Below, piece after piece: positions 11,171 through 24,130 of a DNA stretch of 64,000 bases. Each line of letters opens with the position of its first letter. The stretch's first letter is position 1. Source of the DNA: Tamarix chinensis (Eukaryota > Streptophyta > Magnoliopsida > Caryophyllales > Tamaricaceae). Under the pieces are notes generated by a model. That model had not been told where the DNA came from and ran no database searches. It saw only the letters and a list, made by a program, of their open reading frames with translations. The stretch spans positions 40,186,610-40,250,609 of the forward strand of contig CM060173.1 of the NCBI GenBank assembly GCA_030549775.1. The letters are read 5' to 3'. The position numbers and the translations under genes were made by a program.

Positions 11171-11717
11171 AATATTGATAATGTATTTTTGTGATGTTGT
11201 TTCCTTTAGAAAATTAAGGAAATCTAGGGAAGCTAGTAAATGCTGAAAGGATCGTTCTTCTAAATCACCCTTTTCATTGGGAACAGGAGAAGATTCTTCC
11301 ATGGTTTTTGCAAGAAGTATTTGAATGATATTTCTATCATTATCCTATTTTTTTTGGAGTTGGTTTAACTCCTTTTTTAACTTATTTAATTTCATTTTGA
11401 AGCTTAGAAGTCGTGGGGATAGAATTTTTTAAGTTCTCTTGTTGTTTTATAATTGAGGTTAAGTCATATGCACTTGCAGTTTTTGTTGAGAATTTTAAAT
11501 CTTCATTCTCAAGAGATTAATGAAGTCTCTCAAGATACTCCTTTTACTTCAATGGATTATTTATTTTTTGGATCACCTTAAGCATAAGTCTTTTCTCTTT
11601 AGTGAGGAGGTTAACTTGTTTTGACAAATCTTCATCCTCACAGTTTGTTGTAGAAGAGGAATCCATTTGATGACATAATTTAGAGAGGTCTTCATCCTAA
11701 GACTCATTTTCTGAAGA

Positions 11718-12560
11718 TTAAACTAGGATGTTTTGAATTTTTCCTAATGTTTCTTCATCGATATTTAATTCTCTAATTTGCTTGTTTAATCGGCAATATC
11801 TTAAAATATGGCCTTTCTTACCATATTTGTAGCAGGTAACATCCCTATTAGGAGGTATGTGGGAAATGGTTTGAGTTTTTTTTTTCTTTATGGGGTTGAG
11901 TTTTTTTATAATAAGGTAATTGCTGTTGTGTCTATGTAGCATGCAATTATTTCTTTGATTTTTTGTAATGGTGATAGGTTGATTTGTAAGAACCATTACA
12001 AGTTGTAGTTTTGCTAAGGTACCAAGTATATCAAATTGTTTATAAAAGAACCAAGTTCTTGCCTCATTTTGTTCATTTCCTATTTTAAGGTCTTGGAAGA
12101 TCCTAAGACCTTCATTTTGTGTTAGGCTAATGAGTTCTTAATAGGTAAAACGATTATAAGGAATCTAATTACCATGAGATTCTTTGATTTTTTTTCCTAA
12201 CTCTTTCACTAAGGAGTGGTGGAAGACCAACAAGGAATTTTTCCTTCTAAAATGGTTGATTTGACTCATCCCAAAGAATAACTCTAGTAAGGAAGGTGTT
12301 TTTGTACACTAGAAGTCACTAAGGTGTTTACAATGGAGGTTTTACAGAACTTTTGCAATTTTATCTTTGAGGTGCAAAGGATCACCAATAAAGTGTAAAG
12401 ATATGGATAGGATTAGGGAGGCCACCGCATCATAGCAGAAATCACCATTTTTGAATATTATGTTATCATCTTCGTCCATCTTGACAGCATAAAGAAATAA
12501 TTTTGCTTTTCAGGGGTGAGGTGAAAATCCCACCAACCCTTGAGTTTTCTAGAGAAACCC
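11718..12560 (-). pseudogene. Endogenous pararetrovirus capsid region with zinc knuckle
   Basis: The open part 11,996-11,718 ends with a zinc knuckle (11,834-11,793) reading CYKYGKKGHILRYC; the second zinc-binding Cys is Tyr. A basic stretch (KKLNPIKKKK) precedes it and an LNIDEE helix follows, as in caulimovirid coat proteins. Upstream (12,560-12,000) the minus strand keeps capsid-like parts broken by stops, with a KMDEDDNIIFKNGDFCYDA stretch near 12,480-12,420. The protein would package the viral DNA. This copy cannot. Confidence 0.68.
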
Positions 12561-13860
12561 ACATTGAGAAGTTCTAATATGGCTTTGTCAAAGGTTCCAA
12601 ATTGTGTTTTGTAGGCATTAGCTTCCATTGTCATTTGCTAAAGGAGGTTCAGAATATTATATTTTCACATTCCATTAATATTCCACTTATAGAGAGAGGA
12701 AGCCTTATACTTTGGTTGGACCATCTTGTTAGGTTAAACCCCAAGGTTAAGGCTAGAGGCTATTTTTCTAGGAATGATAGTCCTCAAGGATATATTCCTT
12801 TCATATATGCACGAGAGGATTGGTTCATTAGTCTCTTTGTCATTTTTTTGTTGAGGTGATTTTTTGTGTTAATTTGTGGATTTGTAATTATGTCAGGTGT
12901 ATTAGGGATCTAGACCTGGTTCAACGAGGATTCTAGGGTTATATGCCTAAATTGGGTTTTAATGGCTTGAAGGAATTCTATTTTTCAAACCTGGATGTTT
13001 TGCTGGCTTGCCTTCAAAATTTAAAATGGTTTGAAGAAGGGTAATTTCTTGCTTTCTGTGTCTTGAGGAATAGAAACAACTTAGAACACGAGGAGGATAT
13101 TTTTTTGTATTTTTTTATCTAGTTTTGTTAGCTAAGAGCCAATTGTGTTTAGGTAAATACTGGTGTAATTATTTTAAAGAAGTTTGTTTCTTATATTTTC
13201 CTATTCTTCTTCTATTTGCATCTTAACTGGTTTTAGTTATTGTGGATTCTCACTAAAGGTGAGTCTTATGTTTTGTATTTTTGTATTTTTTTATCTAGTT
13301 TTGTTAGCTAAGAGCCAATTGTGTTTAGGTAAATACTGGTGTAATTATTTTAAAGAAGTTTGTTTCTTATATTTTCCTATTCTTCTTCTATTTGCATCTT
13401 AACTGGTTTTAGTTATTGTGGATTCTCACTAAAGGTGAGTCTTATGTTTTGTAGGGGAAGATGGTCAGACTTAACGATTCCTTTATTAGTTTTCTATGCT
13501 TTGGTTCTGTTTTGAGTTGTAATAGGACTTATATTTCGAAAAGGAGAGCTAATATTATTCTATTGAGCATACATATGAAACTAATCAAAGAAAATAATGT
13601 GTGCCTTTTCGTTTTCAAGAAAAGTATAAAATTCTATTTGAATTTCTTGACATTGGTTGTAAAAATGTTTGGAAAACCAATTTTTTTTTTCTAAATTACG
13701 TAGAGCAAAAAATTCTTATTGAAGGATTTTTTTGTATATTAATTTTGAAGTCTTTTTCAAGAAAATTTATAAGGTTCTTAGTAATATTAGAAAATTTAGG
13801 CGGCTTAGGAGGAGAAGCTACTTCCTAAGGGGGTTTGGGCTCTATCCAAAAATGTATGTA
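12561..13860 (-). other. Poorly conserved middle of the pararetrovirus copy
   Basis: This stretch lies between the capsid and movement-protein-like parts of the virus copy. I see no reliable domain in it. It includes an exact 176-base tandem duplication (13,104-13,455). It is taken as viral spacer because both flanks are viral and on the same strand. Confidence 0.4.
13104..13455. repeat. Perfect tandem duplication, 2 x 176 bases
   Basis: Two adjacent copies start with 'gtattttt...atctag' and end with 'ggtgagtcttatgttttgta'. I see no mismatch between them over about 170 bases, although the surrounding viral sequence is heavily decayed. Confidence 0.85.
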
Positions 13861-14290
13861 GTTTTTAGATTCCTCTAGTCCTTTTTATTTCTAGGCTGAT
13901 GTTGTCTTGTATAGAATGGGGGAGGAATCCTAGTGTTGTCTTTTGCTTTTTGAAAGGATATATTTTTAGGGTCAAAATTAGAGTTTCTACGTTGATCATA
14001 TGGAAGGTTGATAGCATGTGGGAGATTTGATACTTTGCCTAAGTCTAGAGTAGATGAGTTTGAGGCCGTATTAGAGTATCTCGTACTTAGAGACCTTTGG
14101 AAGCTAAGTCTTACCATTCCATTCAAGGAATAGATGATTTGTCTTAGCTTAGTATTTAGATTAGTTGAGGGCTGGGGCTGCTCATCCTAAGATGGAGTAG
14201 CATTTTCCAAGAGACAATCTTTTGGAAGGGTTATGTCTGTCCATTTGATCGTTTGAGGAATAACCACATTTACTCTACTTAGGTCAATTT
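13860..14290 (-). pseudogene. Endogenous pararetrovirus, movement-protein-like C-terminal region
   Basis: The open part 14,126-13,875 reads RLSFQRSLSTRY..., then FDPKNISFQKAKDNTRIPPP. The reading continues upstream to about 14,290 (a KWTDITLPKDCLLENATP stretch) across a stop. It is the most upstream recognisable part of the virus copy; the position before the capsid and the Trp/Leu-Pro pattern fit the end of the movement domain of a florendovirus-type polyprotein. The N-terminal two thirds of a movement protein are not visible, so the copy is truncated here. Confidence 0.5.
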
Positions 14291-15044
14291 AGAGAAAAAG
14301 GGTCTATATTGAGGGTTTAGATCAATATAGAAAAGTGTCATAAGTAATAGGAATTGAAGAACACCCAAAAGGACATAGGGGTCTTGTATTAGGGGTTACA
14401 AGAACAAGCATGTTTGTTTGATCACTTGAACTCTGAAACACCCATAACCAAGAGGCACTCCTAACCCAAAAATTAAACATGGAATTTTAATGGATGGCCA
14501 TAATAGAGAAAGAGTTAGCCTCCATCAAATCTCAAGGGTATAAGCCATTTGATTTAGAAGCATATGATCCACTTCACACACCCAATGTAAATATCTTTAA
14601 AGATAGTAGTGAAGTTAGTACACATTTTTCTTCTCTTCCCAAGTTAAGAATATCAAATTATGAGTTGTTATATATAAAATGTATAATTGTCAACTCAATA
14701 ATTAAAAATATGTAATATTTTATTATAGGGTTTGCATAAATATGACTTGTTAGATAATGACCCCTCAATTCCTTTGGCAAAAGGAAGGGTACACATCACC
14801 CTTGGTATCAAAACATTAATAGTCCATGTGTGTATCTTGGCCCTAAATCTGAGGCACATATGAATTGATATTCTAATAATTGGAGATGTACCCTTGTTTT
14901 ATTATAAAGAAGGTGATGAGGTAGCCACATTATTATAAGCTCATGGAAGCTTCATGCCTTGGGCCACACAGGATACATTTTAGTACCGAAGAGATAATGA
15001 CATCTTCCATCCATTATATGCCTAACACGTCACACACAATGTTT

Positions 15045-15049
<5 letters not shown>

Positions 15050-15113
<64 letters not shown>
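15050..15113. repeat. (TA)n microsatellite
   Basis: About 32 uninterrupted TA units. Confidence 0.97.
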
Positions 15114-15116
<3 letters not shown>

Positions 15117-16059
15117 CATTGTATTTTGTTTAATACTATGAATTAAAGAATTGGAAAATAAGAATGCTCCTAAGACAAACGGAAAGATAATTATTAGTGA
15201 AAGGAGGAAAACAAAAGAGGGAACCGAGAAAGGAAAGAGAGCTAGATTATCAAAATAGTTTGCCCCACAAATGATTCCATCTTCAGATGATAACCAATAA
15301 CTATAAGAACCTCGCTAACCACCACTGGCTTTGGTGATTTTGTATTTCTACTCCTAAAACTACCTCCATAGTGATCTAATTATAATCGACTACCTTCCAA
15401 GTATCTTGGGAGGGATGATTCCATTTACACGCTGTCGATGGATGTTATTGGCAAAATTTATAAGCATAAATGGATGTTAATAATGAGGGTTTCTATATAT
15501 GATAAGTAAGTATTATTTATATCATATATTTTAACGCTTTTCATTGATTTGTATAAAAATTTAGACCTCTCATATATATATATATATCAAAATGGATCAA
15601 ACCATGTATGTTTTTTTTTTCTATATTTTTTCATTAGTTAATCAATGAAATATTAATTACTAACCAAATGATAGAATTATATCAATTTGTAGTTTTTTGA
15701 TGATGGATATGCACGAGGCTAACAACATGCCGATGATAAAATTGATGAAGTTAGATATGAATGGTCCAAGTTTATGTGGTTACGCACTTAATATTAGGGA
15801 TCTACATACATACATATTATGGTTTGTATCTTATATGTCTTATGTTCTTCTATATATGCAATTGGAGATACAATTACATATATGCATGTAAGTGTAGATG
15901 TCATTATTGATATATAGTTAGGTTTTATGATCTATAAACTTTAAATTTGGTGCGTAGAGCTATTGACTTGTTGTATGCCTAATAATATCCATATTTCTAG
16001 GAGGAATTCCCTATACATAATTGTTGGAGTTGTTCTATACATTGAAAATTTGGTAAATA

Positions 16060-16386
16060 TTCAAGAATAAAACTATTTTGGTTAAAATCGTTATTAAAAC
16101 AACATTTGAATAATGATTATAAGAAAAAATAGTTGATAAAAAGCCATTTTTAATAATGGTCATAACGAAAAATAGTTAACAAAAATGCATGTCATAATAA
16201 CAATTTTACCTTATATCCATTATTAAAATAAGTGGTTCTTGACTAAATTTGGAGCATTTTTTGGGGTTTTTATGGTGTTTTTTGAACCATTATTACATTT
16301 TTAATAATGTGTCATTCAATAATGGTTGATAGCCATTATTATAACTATTTAAAAACTATTAACAAACACCATTTTTGGGATGGTGA
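16060..16386. repeat. Cluster of short inverted/direct repeats (subterminal-like)
   Basis: Units like 'tttttaataatgg', 'ccattattaaaa' and 'aaaatagttaacaaaaa' recur in both orientations. This is the layout of transposon subterminal binding-site regions, probably of the adjacent CACTA-like remnant. Confidence 0.45.
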
Positions 16387-16387
16387 T

Positions 16388-16575
16388 TAGCTAATTCAAC
16401 CCTCTGTAATCATTGAGAAACCTCATAGTACCATCCTTCTTCCTCATGAATAAAATCGGTGCTCCCCATGGGAACACACTAGGATGTAGCTAGCCATATG
16501 ACAAAAGCTCCTTTAACTAAGTTTGAAGCCCTCCAATCTATATTGGTGTCATCTGCTCCTTGAAAAATGTCTATC
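16388..16575 (-). pseudogene. Ty3/gypsy reverse transcriptase fragment
   Basis: The minus strand reads [19 protein letters not shown] then NDYRGLN, the strongly conserved second and third RT blocks of Ty3/gypsy elements; the preceding stretch (16,575-16,480) has the KELLSYG-type lead-in with two stops. No LTR, protease or RNase H can be attached to it. The fragment abuts the repeat cluster at 16,386, so the break is probably the CACTA insertion or a deletion. Confidence 0.75.
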
Positions 16576-16599
16576 GTAAAATCTAGATCACACATAGGT

Positions 16600-17770
16600 T
16601 ACAGACCTAGTGTGTTTTCTAAGAAAAAAGAGATAAAATCACACATAATAAGTATCTTCTCTAGGACCATAACATAAATTTTCAGATCACACGCATAGTA
16701 AAGATACATTGGCAAACCCTTTTGAACTAATGAATCAATGGCGAGGGTGGACAAAACCTTCGTAGTGGGCCTATGATTTGGTTATTTATTATATACACAC
16801 AAAATCTAACACTTTTTTCTTAATTACCTAGTAAGCAGTACAAAGATACTGAACTTATTAAATACTTCTATAATAAATATTAAAGACTTGGTATATCGAT
16901 AAACGTAAATTTTAACTGCTAATCTCAATAGAGTATGACTATCATAAAATGTGACTCACAAGTAAACAAATCATGTTGGGAGGAAAACTAATATAAAGAT
17001 AGAACTTTGAATGATCAAAAAAATAAAGATAATTTTAACCATTTCAATATTGACCTATAGAAATCCACTCATGTTCATTTTCTAGGTTTTTTTAGCACTA
17101 ATAAATCAAACATGCTCTTGATTGTCTAAAAAAAATAATAAACTAAGTTAAGAAAGCTATATTTAATTAAAGGTTGCATTACCACCAAGACTTAGACATT
17201 TAGAGTCATAATCAAAGAAGCTCAGTTTATACCTTTTTATGGATTAATAAACATGATCAATTGATGACCCTTTGCAACCCTTAATAAACCTATTAGGAAT
17301 TATGTATTACTTGTTTCATCGTAGCATTTGATTATAATCTAAATTAATTAGGTGATCTATCTAATTAATTGAAATTACTAATCTTCAATCTATGATTGCA
17401 ATATTCTTTTTATTAATCCAATCAAAGCACTTAAAACCTAAGTTAATGAAGTTTACTTTTCCTAACTAATACCCTAATTTATATCAAATCCCTCCTATCC
17501 CCCATAAATCTATTCTAGCACAATCACAATTAAAAGGGAACATGAAAAGGATAAAAAAATAAAATAATTTTTGAGCATAATTAAAAGAATAACTAATTGT
17601 GAGAAACGTATTTGCATTTAATCGAATATTCAAAATTGCAGTATAAATTGAAGTTGAGAAACAACTTAATGTCATTGATTTTATTTCCTTAATTTTTCTA
17701 CTTTGCTATTAAAGATAATTCAAGAGTTTTGGAATGGGAATACTATATAATAAGTGTGTAAGAGAGCGAG
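16600..17770. other. Gene-free AT-rich stretch
   Basis: No coding similarity, LTR end or terminal inverted repeat was recognised. The left edge may hold more decayed gypsy sequence that continues the RT fragment. Confidence 0.4.
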
Positions 17771-17772
17771 TA

Positions 17773-17773
17773 A

Positions 17774-17817
<44 letters not shown>

Positions 17818-17867
17818 TTGTGTGTGTGTGTATGTATGTGTATACATATATATATATATATATATAA
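17773..17867. repeat. Compound microsatellite (GT)n(GA)n(GT)n(TA)n
   Basis: Runs of GT, then GA, then GT with GTAT, then TA follow each other with little interruption. Confidence 0.95.
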
Positions 17868-18299
17868 ATTTAAATGAAAAAATAAAAAAGGAAATGATTA
17901 CTTAAATGGTTATATATAAAAATAGCTAAACACAAATTTTGCTTTGGACTCTAGGCCTAGAAGAACCTATTTTTTGTATAAATAATGCATGAGAGTGTTG
18001 TTGAATCATCATTAATGAATTATGAAAATTATTTCAAGCTTTTTCCCTACCTCAAACCAATTGGTGGGAGCAATATTAACAAAAGATAGATAACGACCCT
18101 ACACCTTTGTGTCCTTCCTTTTACTATTGTGTAGGCCCAAACAAGCAATTTTCATTCCAGAAAATATTTATTAATTCTAATTTTTATTTATAATGCCTTT
18201 TCTTTTTTGTCTTTTTAGCCTTCACATGTTTTACATTTTTTGAGGCACATGGCCTTGGAATAATTCAAATAATACCATATTGGTTATGGTGAGATTCAA

Positions 18300-20354
18300 C
18301 TATGTGCTTCTTCAGAATTTTACTGATAGAGGCCCAATTTCAAGTGGGAGAATTAGGGTTTTGTCATGGTGAACCTTTTTCCCTTTATTTTCCATTATAT
18401 TGTGGGTATATTATCAACTCTAACGACCATTTTCCTCATTTTCTTTCTCTTGTACCTTCACCTATTTCTTATTCTCCACTTTTGATCTTATACATCTCTT
18501 CTAGTCCTACCTCTAGTCCTTTCTTATTCTACTCTTAAGTAAGATAGGGTTAGAATTAATAAAATTAAGGATTGGAATTGGTTTTATGTAGTATTCTCTT
18601 TGGTGATGTTGTATCATTTTATTTTCTAAGTTTTTGTTTATATGATTTCAAGGAGGTTTATCTATGTTTAAATCTCTTCTTTTAAGGTGTTAAATATTTG
18701 AATATTTTTAGCAAGAGCTTTTCCTACCGAGCGTGAGTTTTGTTAAGCTTCATGAGGTAAGTCATTCTTATGTGATGGTGTAGAGTGAATGAGCATATAG
18801 GTGAGTGCAAATTGGACATTTGGATTTTCATGTGCTTAGATAATAGTATTAGTAGTGTGAAACATGATTTAGTAGTTGATCATGTCATGAGCTGTGTTAT
18901 TTTGAGAAAATATGAGTTATATACTCATATCTTGATGAATAATTGGAAGTGCAACACAATTTAGTAGTTGATCTTAGTTTAGTGAGTGTAAAATGATATG
19001 TAAATGATATGGTTGATATTCAAGGCCTAAATATTATTATGAAAATGCACGTGTAGGCTATTTTACATAGACTGGTTGACTACTTACTTGCATAAATTAA
19101 TTATCTTAATTGATGAATAAAATTGGTCAAATATTGATGATATCCCCACTGAGCGACCTTTATGGGTTATGATGGATAACTTGGAATGATTATGTGGTCA
19201 TGGTGGACTTGGTATGCTAGGTGGGTCTTTTTTGGAATATGGCGTACCAAATAAAACACTAATCACTTAAAGTGGAAGAACATGAAGTATTATATGGAAG
19301 TAGACTATCCTATCCTCGATTAGCTATCAAGGGCTAGTCCGCCTTTTGGCATTTCTATTATTTACCTTTAGAGGGATCTTAGTTGATCTTGATGCTTTTG
19401 ATGCACTATAAAACAATGGTGTACTATGGGTTAATGATAATATAGGGTTTGGTTACCTAGGTGGTTTATTTGTCTTTGACCAGAATTTATGTCCATTGAT
19501 GGTTTATTTAGCTTTAGCTATACTTTATGTATAATGGTGGTTTTCTTGGCTTTAGATGAACTTATGATCCAGTCCATCACTCAAATAAGAGAAACATAAG
19601 TAAAAAAATTAATAGTTATATAACATTGTGATCAGAATGTCATGATTGACTAAGGGGAATGCATCTTAAATTTAATATTGTACTTCACACCATGGTTTGT
19701 CTCTTTAGATGATTATATGTTATTATCCCTGATTTTTGAATTATGTGATAAGCATAACAAACACTATATCTCCTATACATGTGAAAGTATGACATTTCCA
19801 TAAATTCCATGTATATCATTGATCATGATACTAGCTATAACCATATGTATGAATAAAATACCATCTTGAGTATTCTATGTTAGTAAAGCTGATAAATTGG
19901 TATGTTACAACATAAGAATGAAAAATTGTATCATAAACTTACATGATTGTGTAAATTTTCTTACTCACTACTAAGTGTACTTATGTGCCCATTTAATTGA
20001 TGACCTATTAAATCCCACAAGGATAGGACCTTGTGTGGGTATTTGAGGGTCGCAAGTAGCCAACTTGTTTATGTGTTGGGAATGGGGAAAGAAACTATGG
20101 ACATTTTAATGGTCACTTTTGTTGGACATGAGAGACTTACATTTTCTAACTTGCCCTATTTTTCATGAAGGCCCTCTTTATGTATTTTTGTTGTATCGGA
20201 CTTGATACAATATTATTCTTGTAAATAATAACTCTTTAATCTCTTATACTACCTATTTTGCACACATTATTTCTTGGGTTTATTTTCTTAGATACTTAGC
20301 CTAAAATCTAACATGGGACAAATGGTGGGAAGTCTATCCAATATTAAGTGAAGA
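18300..20354. mobile_element. Truncated long LTR, family C
   Basis: No coding trace. Several blocks match 28,226-29,724 in the same order: a 'cacttaaagtggaaga' block (19,262 against 28,548), a 'tattacctacttcgggttagt'-like block, and a 'taagtgtacttatgtgc' block near 19,970 against 29,240. The upstream half resembles 21,400-21,750 (a 'ttattcttaagcaagaaagagtt'-like block and 'taagtcattctta'). I read it as an LTR without internal sequence. Its left border was not found. Confidence 0.5.
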
Positions 20355-20535
20355 TGTGACACCCCTTTTTTTTATGAGTACTGTCATTTCTATTGCTGCA
20401 CTAGTTTTAGAGTATGGAATGAAAATAACACAAACATAATGTATTTCAAAATAAATCAAATTGGGCTTATGGCTCAAAAAGGTTATGCAAAAGGAAATTT
20501 TTTTTACTTGGTACTCCATTTACTTACTGGCTAAT
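20355..20535. repeat. Short LTR-start-like fragment
   Basis: Begins TGTGACACCCC, one base off the common LTR start, but runs only about 180 bases before the next TGTAACACCC start. It could be a truncated LTR or a chance match next to a T-run. Confidence 0.25.
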
Positions 20536-22309
20536 TGTAACACCCTATATTTTTGTAAAATTTATAAAATGGAAAATTATCATGTTTAATTAAATTGGAT
20601 AATGTTTGATATTGATTTGGAGCTATAATTGGTTTGAGGTAAAATGGATTTGAGAAAAGTATAGATAACTGAACAAAATCATTTTTCTACCAATGTGATT
20701 GATTGGCTTGTTATTTTAGCTAAGGGTTTTATTTGATTGAACTAGTCAAATGGTTTTGGGAAACTGATCTATTAGTTTTTAGAACATTCTGTTGGTTTAG
20801 CCAAACCAATCAACTAGCTTGTCAGGCCGAGTTTATTTTGAAGCTTGTTTTCAAAAAAGAATTATTACATCAAAATGGAACTTTGATAATCCAACTCATA
20901 GTTGTTCTTGAGTGATCCTTAACCCTTTTGATAAATTATTTAGCTTTAGTTGTAGCCCCAAAATAAATTTGAGGGCTTGGTTTTAACAGATGAGGGAGAA
21001 GTTAACCTTACTCTTATTTTTTTTATCCTCTCTCTGCTACACACCTTTGGAAGTATGCTTCAAGTTCTAGACTATCCCCTACATGTGGGATATTTTCTTC
21101 CATGCCGATCTTCTATTTTCTTTCTATTTTTTGATACTTTATTGATGATCTTAACCTCCATTCTTCAAAAAATCACCATTTGAGCTTTGAAATGGAAATT
21201 AACATGCTCTTGATAAATCTACCATTTTAGCTCATATTTGAAAGGTAAAATTAAGGTTTTCGATATGTTACATAACTTCAATCACTTATTAACTGATTTA
21301 TTGGTTGCAAATAACCCTAACCACCTCTTCTTCTTATTTTTTATTCAACCTCCAAAATACCTAATTCCTCAAGAACTTGTGTTAATTCCTCTCCACTTCA
21401 AGCTTGCATTCGAATTCCATTCATTCTTCTAATCCTTTTTCTAGCTCCTTCTAATTTTATTCTTAAGCAAGAAAGAGTTACTTTTATAAAGAAGTTGAGT
21501 TTTAACTGAATCTTTCTCTACTTTTCTCTTAGAAGTGGTAATTCCTTTTTCTTCCCTAAATTGAGTTCTTGATATGTAAAAGTTGTTTAATGATTTATGA
21601 GTTTCAACCAATTTTTTTAGATGTTCTGAAAGTTGAAACCTTCTAGCTTGAGTTTTTCTTTTTTAGTGGAAAACTGTGTTAAACTTTAAGTAAGTTATTC
21701 TTACCTTCAAAATGTGGCATGAATAATAATGTGAGTTAGTGTACTATATAAAATGTTAATTTTTTAAGCCTATGTGTGAGTTTGGATTGTTGAATGATTC
21801 ATGTTAAATTAATTAGTATTTCTAAGAAAATGACTTAATTTATGGGAAATAGGCTGATTTACTTGAAAATGAAGCATGATTCATTTTATGAGCATGTTAG
21901 ATCTTGGTATTTTACTATGACATATTATGGGTTAGATGTGGTAAGATTTTAGAGAGTAAATTGTGTATAAACATTCTAATATATGCTATCTGGCAACAAA
22001 CCAATCGACTAGTTAAAGCAAACCAATTGACCGGTTTGCTCAAGCTAATTAATTAGATAATCTATGGTGACTTTGGTTCTTCTTTACTTAAACACATCTA
22101 TTGGTTTATTAGAACCAATCAATTTATCTTAGAATTGTCTGCCTGTTTGATCAAACTAATCGATAGGTTCAACCGAAATCTAGGGGTTTGCTAGGCGAAA
22201 TCGAACTATTAGTTAGCACTGATGAATAGGGTTTAGCTAGGGCATGTAATTTTTTATGTTTGGGACTTGATATGTTTTGAGATTATGCCCAATGCTACTA
22301 TAAGCTTAT
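20536..22309. mobile_element. LTR fragment beginning TGTAACACCCTAT, family C
   Basis: Starts with the terminal sequence shared by the LTRs here. Parts of it (21,400-21,750) resemble 18,480-18,770. It contains repeated 'accaatcgactag/accaattgaccgg' units near 20,790-22,180. There is no coding trace, and the right border is lost against the solo LTR that follows. Confidence 0.45.
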
Positions 22310-22599
22310 TTAGTGATGGAAATACACAAGTAATAACCTAAAACCTTAATTTAATAATTAATAATAAAATATGAATTAATATGTCAGATCAATTAAATAT
22401 AGTATTTTTAATAAAATAATATTTTATAATGGAAGTAATAAAGACAAAAAAAATAATGTAGGAATTAAATTAGTGGAGGTTAGGGTAATTTTCTAACTAA
22501 AATGGATTTTAAGAAAAGTTAACAAAAAGTTCTAAATTAATATAAAAAGATAATTTAATTATTTATTTTTACTATTTTAAAATTTCTTTTAAAAAACTC

Positions 22600-23760
22600 A
22601 AATGCCCCAACCACCTCATTTTCCTTTCTCCTTCCCTCCTTTCCCCCTTGTTCTTCCCTTTTCACCTTTTTCTTCTTTTTCTCTCCCTTCTATTGATCTA
22701 GGCCACACCCAATGTAACCTAGTCTCCTCCTTCCTCCTCTCCTTCTTTCTCCTGCACAGCCTAACCCACCTCTCTATTTTTTTTCTTTCTATCCTCATTG
22801 TGTGGGAAAATTAGCCCCTTTTATTTTCTTCCTTTCTTTTCGCTTTCCTAGTGGGCCAATCATCCCCCTCGCATCTTTCCTTTTCTTCTTCTTCCTCCCC
22901 TACCTACTGTCAATCATGCACCCCTATAACTCCTACACCCACTATGTATCCCTCTCCCTCTCTCCCCCGTTCCTTTCCTTGCATTTTCTAGCCCCGATCT
23001 CCCCTACTTGCGTGCACCCCCTCCTTGCCCTTTTCTTCCCCTACTAGTTGCAGGACTACACCTTATAGCCTTATGCCGACTGCCACCGCCGATCGGTATC
23101 AGCCTACCACCACTTCCTTATCCTCATCCTCCCTTGTCATCTTCTCCTCCCCACATTTATAAAAACCCCAGACTCACCCTTCTTCCTAATCTTTTTACTT
23201 TGCCCATAACATCTTGAAGCCCTCCTTCATCTTCCTATTAGATGCAGCCCTAGTCATCGCTATACATCGCTGCCGTCCAAAATTCCACTCAACCTCTTCC
23301 CTACACTATCTTCTACCAGAAAAGACCACTCCCTGCCTCTAACTCCCCTTTCACTACCCTCCCTACTCGTGCAAACTAGGTAGCTTGAGCTGCCCTTTGC
23401 ACCCTATCATCACCCCATTCGCCGCCTTGTCACACCTCCTCCGCCACAACCACAACCCCTACTACCTTCCTCTCTACCCAACAGACATTCCCCTACCTCC
23501 TTATATCGTTACTTCCCTTCTTATTCCCCTCCTTCCTCCTACTTTCTTCTCCTCTACCTTTGGCCACCACAGCCACCACTACCTGTGCTACCGCCTTGGC
23601 ACGCCACCACCACCACCACTATAACTCTCCTAGTCTAGGGAACCTATCACCTCACGACCACCATTTCCCTTCCTCTTTTTCAACCCCAAATTTGGGTCTT
23701 TTCAAATTACCACCACTCCCACCCTCACCTTAGCCATACCCTAACCCTTGTTTCCACTTA
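22600..23760. repeat. Pyrimidine-rich tract of the solo LTR
   Basis: About 1.1 kb with a strong C+T bias on the plus strand. It matches the purine tracts of G1 and the N elements on the opposite strand. Open frames in it are Pro/Ser/Leu-rich or, in reverse, Arg/Lys/Glu/Gly-rich, and come from composition only. Confidence 0.8.
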
Positions 23761-23780
23761 AATATACTTTATTTTATATA

Positions 23781-24061
23781 ATTTTTATTATTAGTCTTAT
23801 TATTATTATTATTGTTATTATTATCAAAATTATTATTACTACTACTACTACTATTATTATTATTATTATTACTATTTCTACTATTATTATTATCATCGTT
23901 ATTACTATTAATATTATTGTGGTTGTTATTACTATTATTATTATTATTATTATTATTATTAGTATCATTAATAATTCTAATCTTATTATTATTAAGACTA
24001 TTATTATTATTATTATTATTATTAGTATCATTAATAATTCTAATCTTATTATTATTAAGAC

Positions 24062-24093
<32 letters not shown>

Positions 24094-24130
24094 GTATCAT
24101 TAATAATTCTAATCTTATTATTATTAAGAC

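Larger units (their letters stand above)
14494..16386 (+). mobile_element. Probable CACTA (En/Spm) transposon remnant, 3' part
   Basis: An open part at 14,494-14,715 (73 codons, unrecognised) is followed at about 14,750-14,990 by a decayed frame with AKGRVHITLG, then PLFYYKEGDEVATL and AHGSFMPW. This pattern resembles the C-terminal domain of plant CACTA-encoded proteins (DUF8039 type). The 3' end (16,060-16,386) is packed with short direct and inverted copies of 'cattattaaaa/ttttaataatg', as expected of CACTA subterminal repeats, and stops at 'GGGATGGTG', one base off a TAGTG terminus. No 5' CACTA end was found, so the assignment rests on two weak lines. Confidence 0.4.

Noticed and set aside
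15697..15891. 64-codon plus frame (MDMHEANNMPMIKLMK...).
   Set aside because: As a separate gene: no recognisable domain, AT-rich flanks, and a position inside the likely CACTA remnant.
20355..20535. A separate intact LTR starting TGTGACACCCC.
   Set aside because: Only about 180 bases, no matching end or target duplication; kept only as a low-confidence fragment.
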